Origin: Aeromonas sp. FDAARGOS 1405
Lineage (GTDB): Bacteria; Pseudomonadota; Gammaproteobacteria; Enterobacterales; Aeromonadaceae
Length of the DNA: 64,000 bases
Direction of reading: 5' to 3'
NCBI RefSeq assembly: GCF_019048265.1
Contig: NZ_CP077311.1
Coordinates: forward strand, 3,729,001-3,793,000
Both the position numbers and the translations under genes were made by a program. The notes below the pieces were generated by a model, which was given only the letters and a program-made list of their open reading frames with translations, searched no databases and was not told the DNA's origin. Shown here one piece after another: positions 63,007 to 64,000 of this stretch. Numbering within the stretch: the stretch's first letter is position 1; the number at the start of each line of letters is the position of its first letter.

Positions 63007-64000
63007 TCAGAAAAGATCCAGCTGCTGACCACAGATCCGGTCGAACGACTCGCCGATAAAGGGCAGGATGGCATCGGCAATGGGCCGCAACTGCTTGTCG
63101 ATATAGTGCTCGTAATCGATGGCGCTGCGCCGGTACTCCAGCGGCTCGGGGCCATTGAGGGTCATCAGATAGGCGATGGCGCCCCGATGCTGATAGCGCT
63201 GGGGCAGCCCGCGGCGCAGGTTCTCCTCATCGGCCAGCCGCGCCGCACGCACATGGGGCGGCACATTCTTCTGATACTCTTCGAGCTTCTGGCGCAGCCG
63301 TTTGCGGTAGATAAGCAGATCGTCGTGACGACCGGCGCGGGTCTCATCCACCATGGTGCGCACATAGCCGCTGGGATCTTCATCGTGAAACACCAGCTCG
63401 TAGAGGCGGGTCTGAAACTGCTTGGCCAGCATGGTCCAGTCGGTGCGCACCGATTCGAGCCCCTTGAACACCAGCTGTTCACTCTCCTCACTGGCCTTGC
63501 CAACCAGCCCCGCATAGCGCTTCTTGCTGCCCTTCTCCAGCCCGCGGATGGTGGGCATCAGAAAGCGGCGATAGTGGGTCTCGTACTGGATCTCGAGATA
63601 ACTCGGCAGGTCGAACTCTCGCCTGATCAGTGCAGCCCAGTTATCGTTGATCATTTGCGCCAGTCGCTGGCCAATCTCGTCCGCCTCATCCGGGCTGGTC
63701 TCGCGCCCCAGATGGACAAAAGTGGAGTCGGTGTCACCATAGATCACCTCGAACCCCTTCGCCTCAATCCACTCGCGGGTCTGCTGCATGATGCTGTGAC
63801 CACGCAAGGTAATTGACGAGGCAAGTCGCGGATCATAGAAACGGCAGCCCCCCGACCCCAGCACCCCGTAGAAGGAGTTCATGATGATCTTGATGGCCTG
63901 GGAGAGTGCCTTGTTGCTGGCAGCCTTGGCCCGATCCCGCGCCGCCCACAAGGTAGCGATGAGATCCGGCAAGAAGTGCCGCTCGCGGGAGAACATGGCG
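63007..64000 (-). CDS. polB: DNA polymerase II, C-terminal part (truncated by window end)
   Basis: The last ~331 residues of a B-family polymerase, reading off the right edge (the ATG at 63996 is internal). Motif B region KIIMNSFYGVLGSGGCRFYD, then HSIM and motif C EVIYGDTDSTFVHLG with the two catalytic Asp, and the thumb/C-terminal GLEKGSKKRYAGL, AYLMTLNGPEPLEYRRSAIDYEHYIDKQLRPIADAILPF. Pol II acts in replication restart and some translesion synthesis and is SOS-induced in E. coli; its own promoter is outside the window. dinI follows 74 bases downstream on the same strand. Confidence 0.96.
   Translation of the reverse strand, partial: AMFSRERHFLPDLIATLWAARDRAKAASNKALSQAIKIIMNSFYGVLGSGGCRFYDPRLASSITLRGHSIMQQTREWIEAKGFEVIYGDTDSTFVHLGRETSPDEADEIGQRLAQMINDNWAALIRREFDLPSYLEIQYETHYRRFLMPTIRGLEKGSKKRYAGLVGKASEESEQLVFKGLESVRTDWTMLAKQFQTRLYELVFHDEDPSGYVRTMVDETRAGRHDDLLIYRKRLRQKLEEYQKNVPPHVRAARLADEENLRRGLPQRYQHRGAIAYLMTLNGPEPLEYRRSAIDYEHYIDKQLRPIADAILPFIGESFDRICGQQLDLF

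Overview
The window is 64 kb of gammaproteobacterial chromosome and is most likely from Aeromonas. This rests on the high GC content, on many proteins close in length and sequence to E. coli orthologues, and on E. coli-like gene neighbourhoods mixed with gene types I associate with Aeromonas and Vibrio (a TIGR02808-type micro-membrane protein, DcuC, two DUF440 copies). The genus is an inference. I see no prophage, transposase, integrase, CRISPR array or obvious defence island. Almost everything is core genome, with a few small accessory patches.

Layout. 1-3250: tail of an alpha/beta hydrolase, a 35-residue Lys-rich protein, and an AT-rich patch with a haem-binding beta-barrel protein, a DUF6979-like protein and an RlpA-like lipoprotein. 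3498-11715: the cmoM-mukF-mukE-mukB condensin operon with divergent elyC, as in E. coli. 11851-13727: tpiA and pfkA (glycolysis). 13785-15254: gene-poor stretch with a 27-residue membrane peptide. 15340-20319: a DAACS symporter, ppnP and two tandem L-serine dehydratases. 21167-23363: ycgL and minCDE (division-site placement). 23559-25264: two DUF440 DNA-mimic-like proteins flanking mtgA. 25320-29864: DUF1289/CWC, CvfB-like, YecA-like, MarR, DUF4250 and azoR. 30091-36166: EamA, purT, hxpB, CPXCG, ribE, yaeP and mdtK, followed by five tRNA-Val(GAC) genes. 36975-41556: a sigma-54 activator with a Cys cluster, PilZ-like, AEC transporter, yaeQ and a micro-membrane protein. 41822-48445: fadR, nhaB, dsbB, dedA, DUF1232, uvrB and tRNA-Asn. 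49219-54509: ybjL, fabB and mnmC. 54619-62508: a DUF922-like protein, dcuC, a 5'-nucleotidase-family hydrolase, a GT-C-like membrane protein, a DUF45 metallopeptidase and a DUF2927 protein. 62681-64000: a dinI-like gene with a LexA box, downstream of polB (truncated by the window end).

Combined functions: chromosome and cell-division machinery (MukBEF, MinCDE, MtgA, ElyC, RlpA), central carbon and amino-acid metabolism (TpiA, PfkA, Sda, PurT, RibE), lipid control (FadR, and FabB with a possible FadR half-site), DNA repair/SOS (UvrB, PolB, DinI), and tRNA supply and modification (CmoM, MnmC, six tRNA genes). Candidate CRP/FNR-type sites lie upstream of tpiA, nhaB and dcuC.

I did not find a clearly new multi-gene system. 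The best leads are small or non-coding: a near-perfect inverted pair of DnaA-box motifs (48691-48713), a row of three DnaA-box-like motifs (62629-62669), an 11-copy pentanucleotide repeat (51063-51119), unlisted small genes with good ribosome binding sites (14768, 24665), the duplicated DNA-mimic family around mtgA, and a sigma-54 activator with a possible metal-binding Cys cluster.
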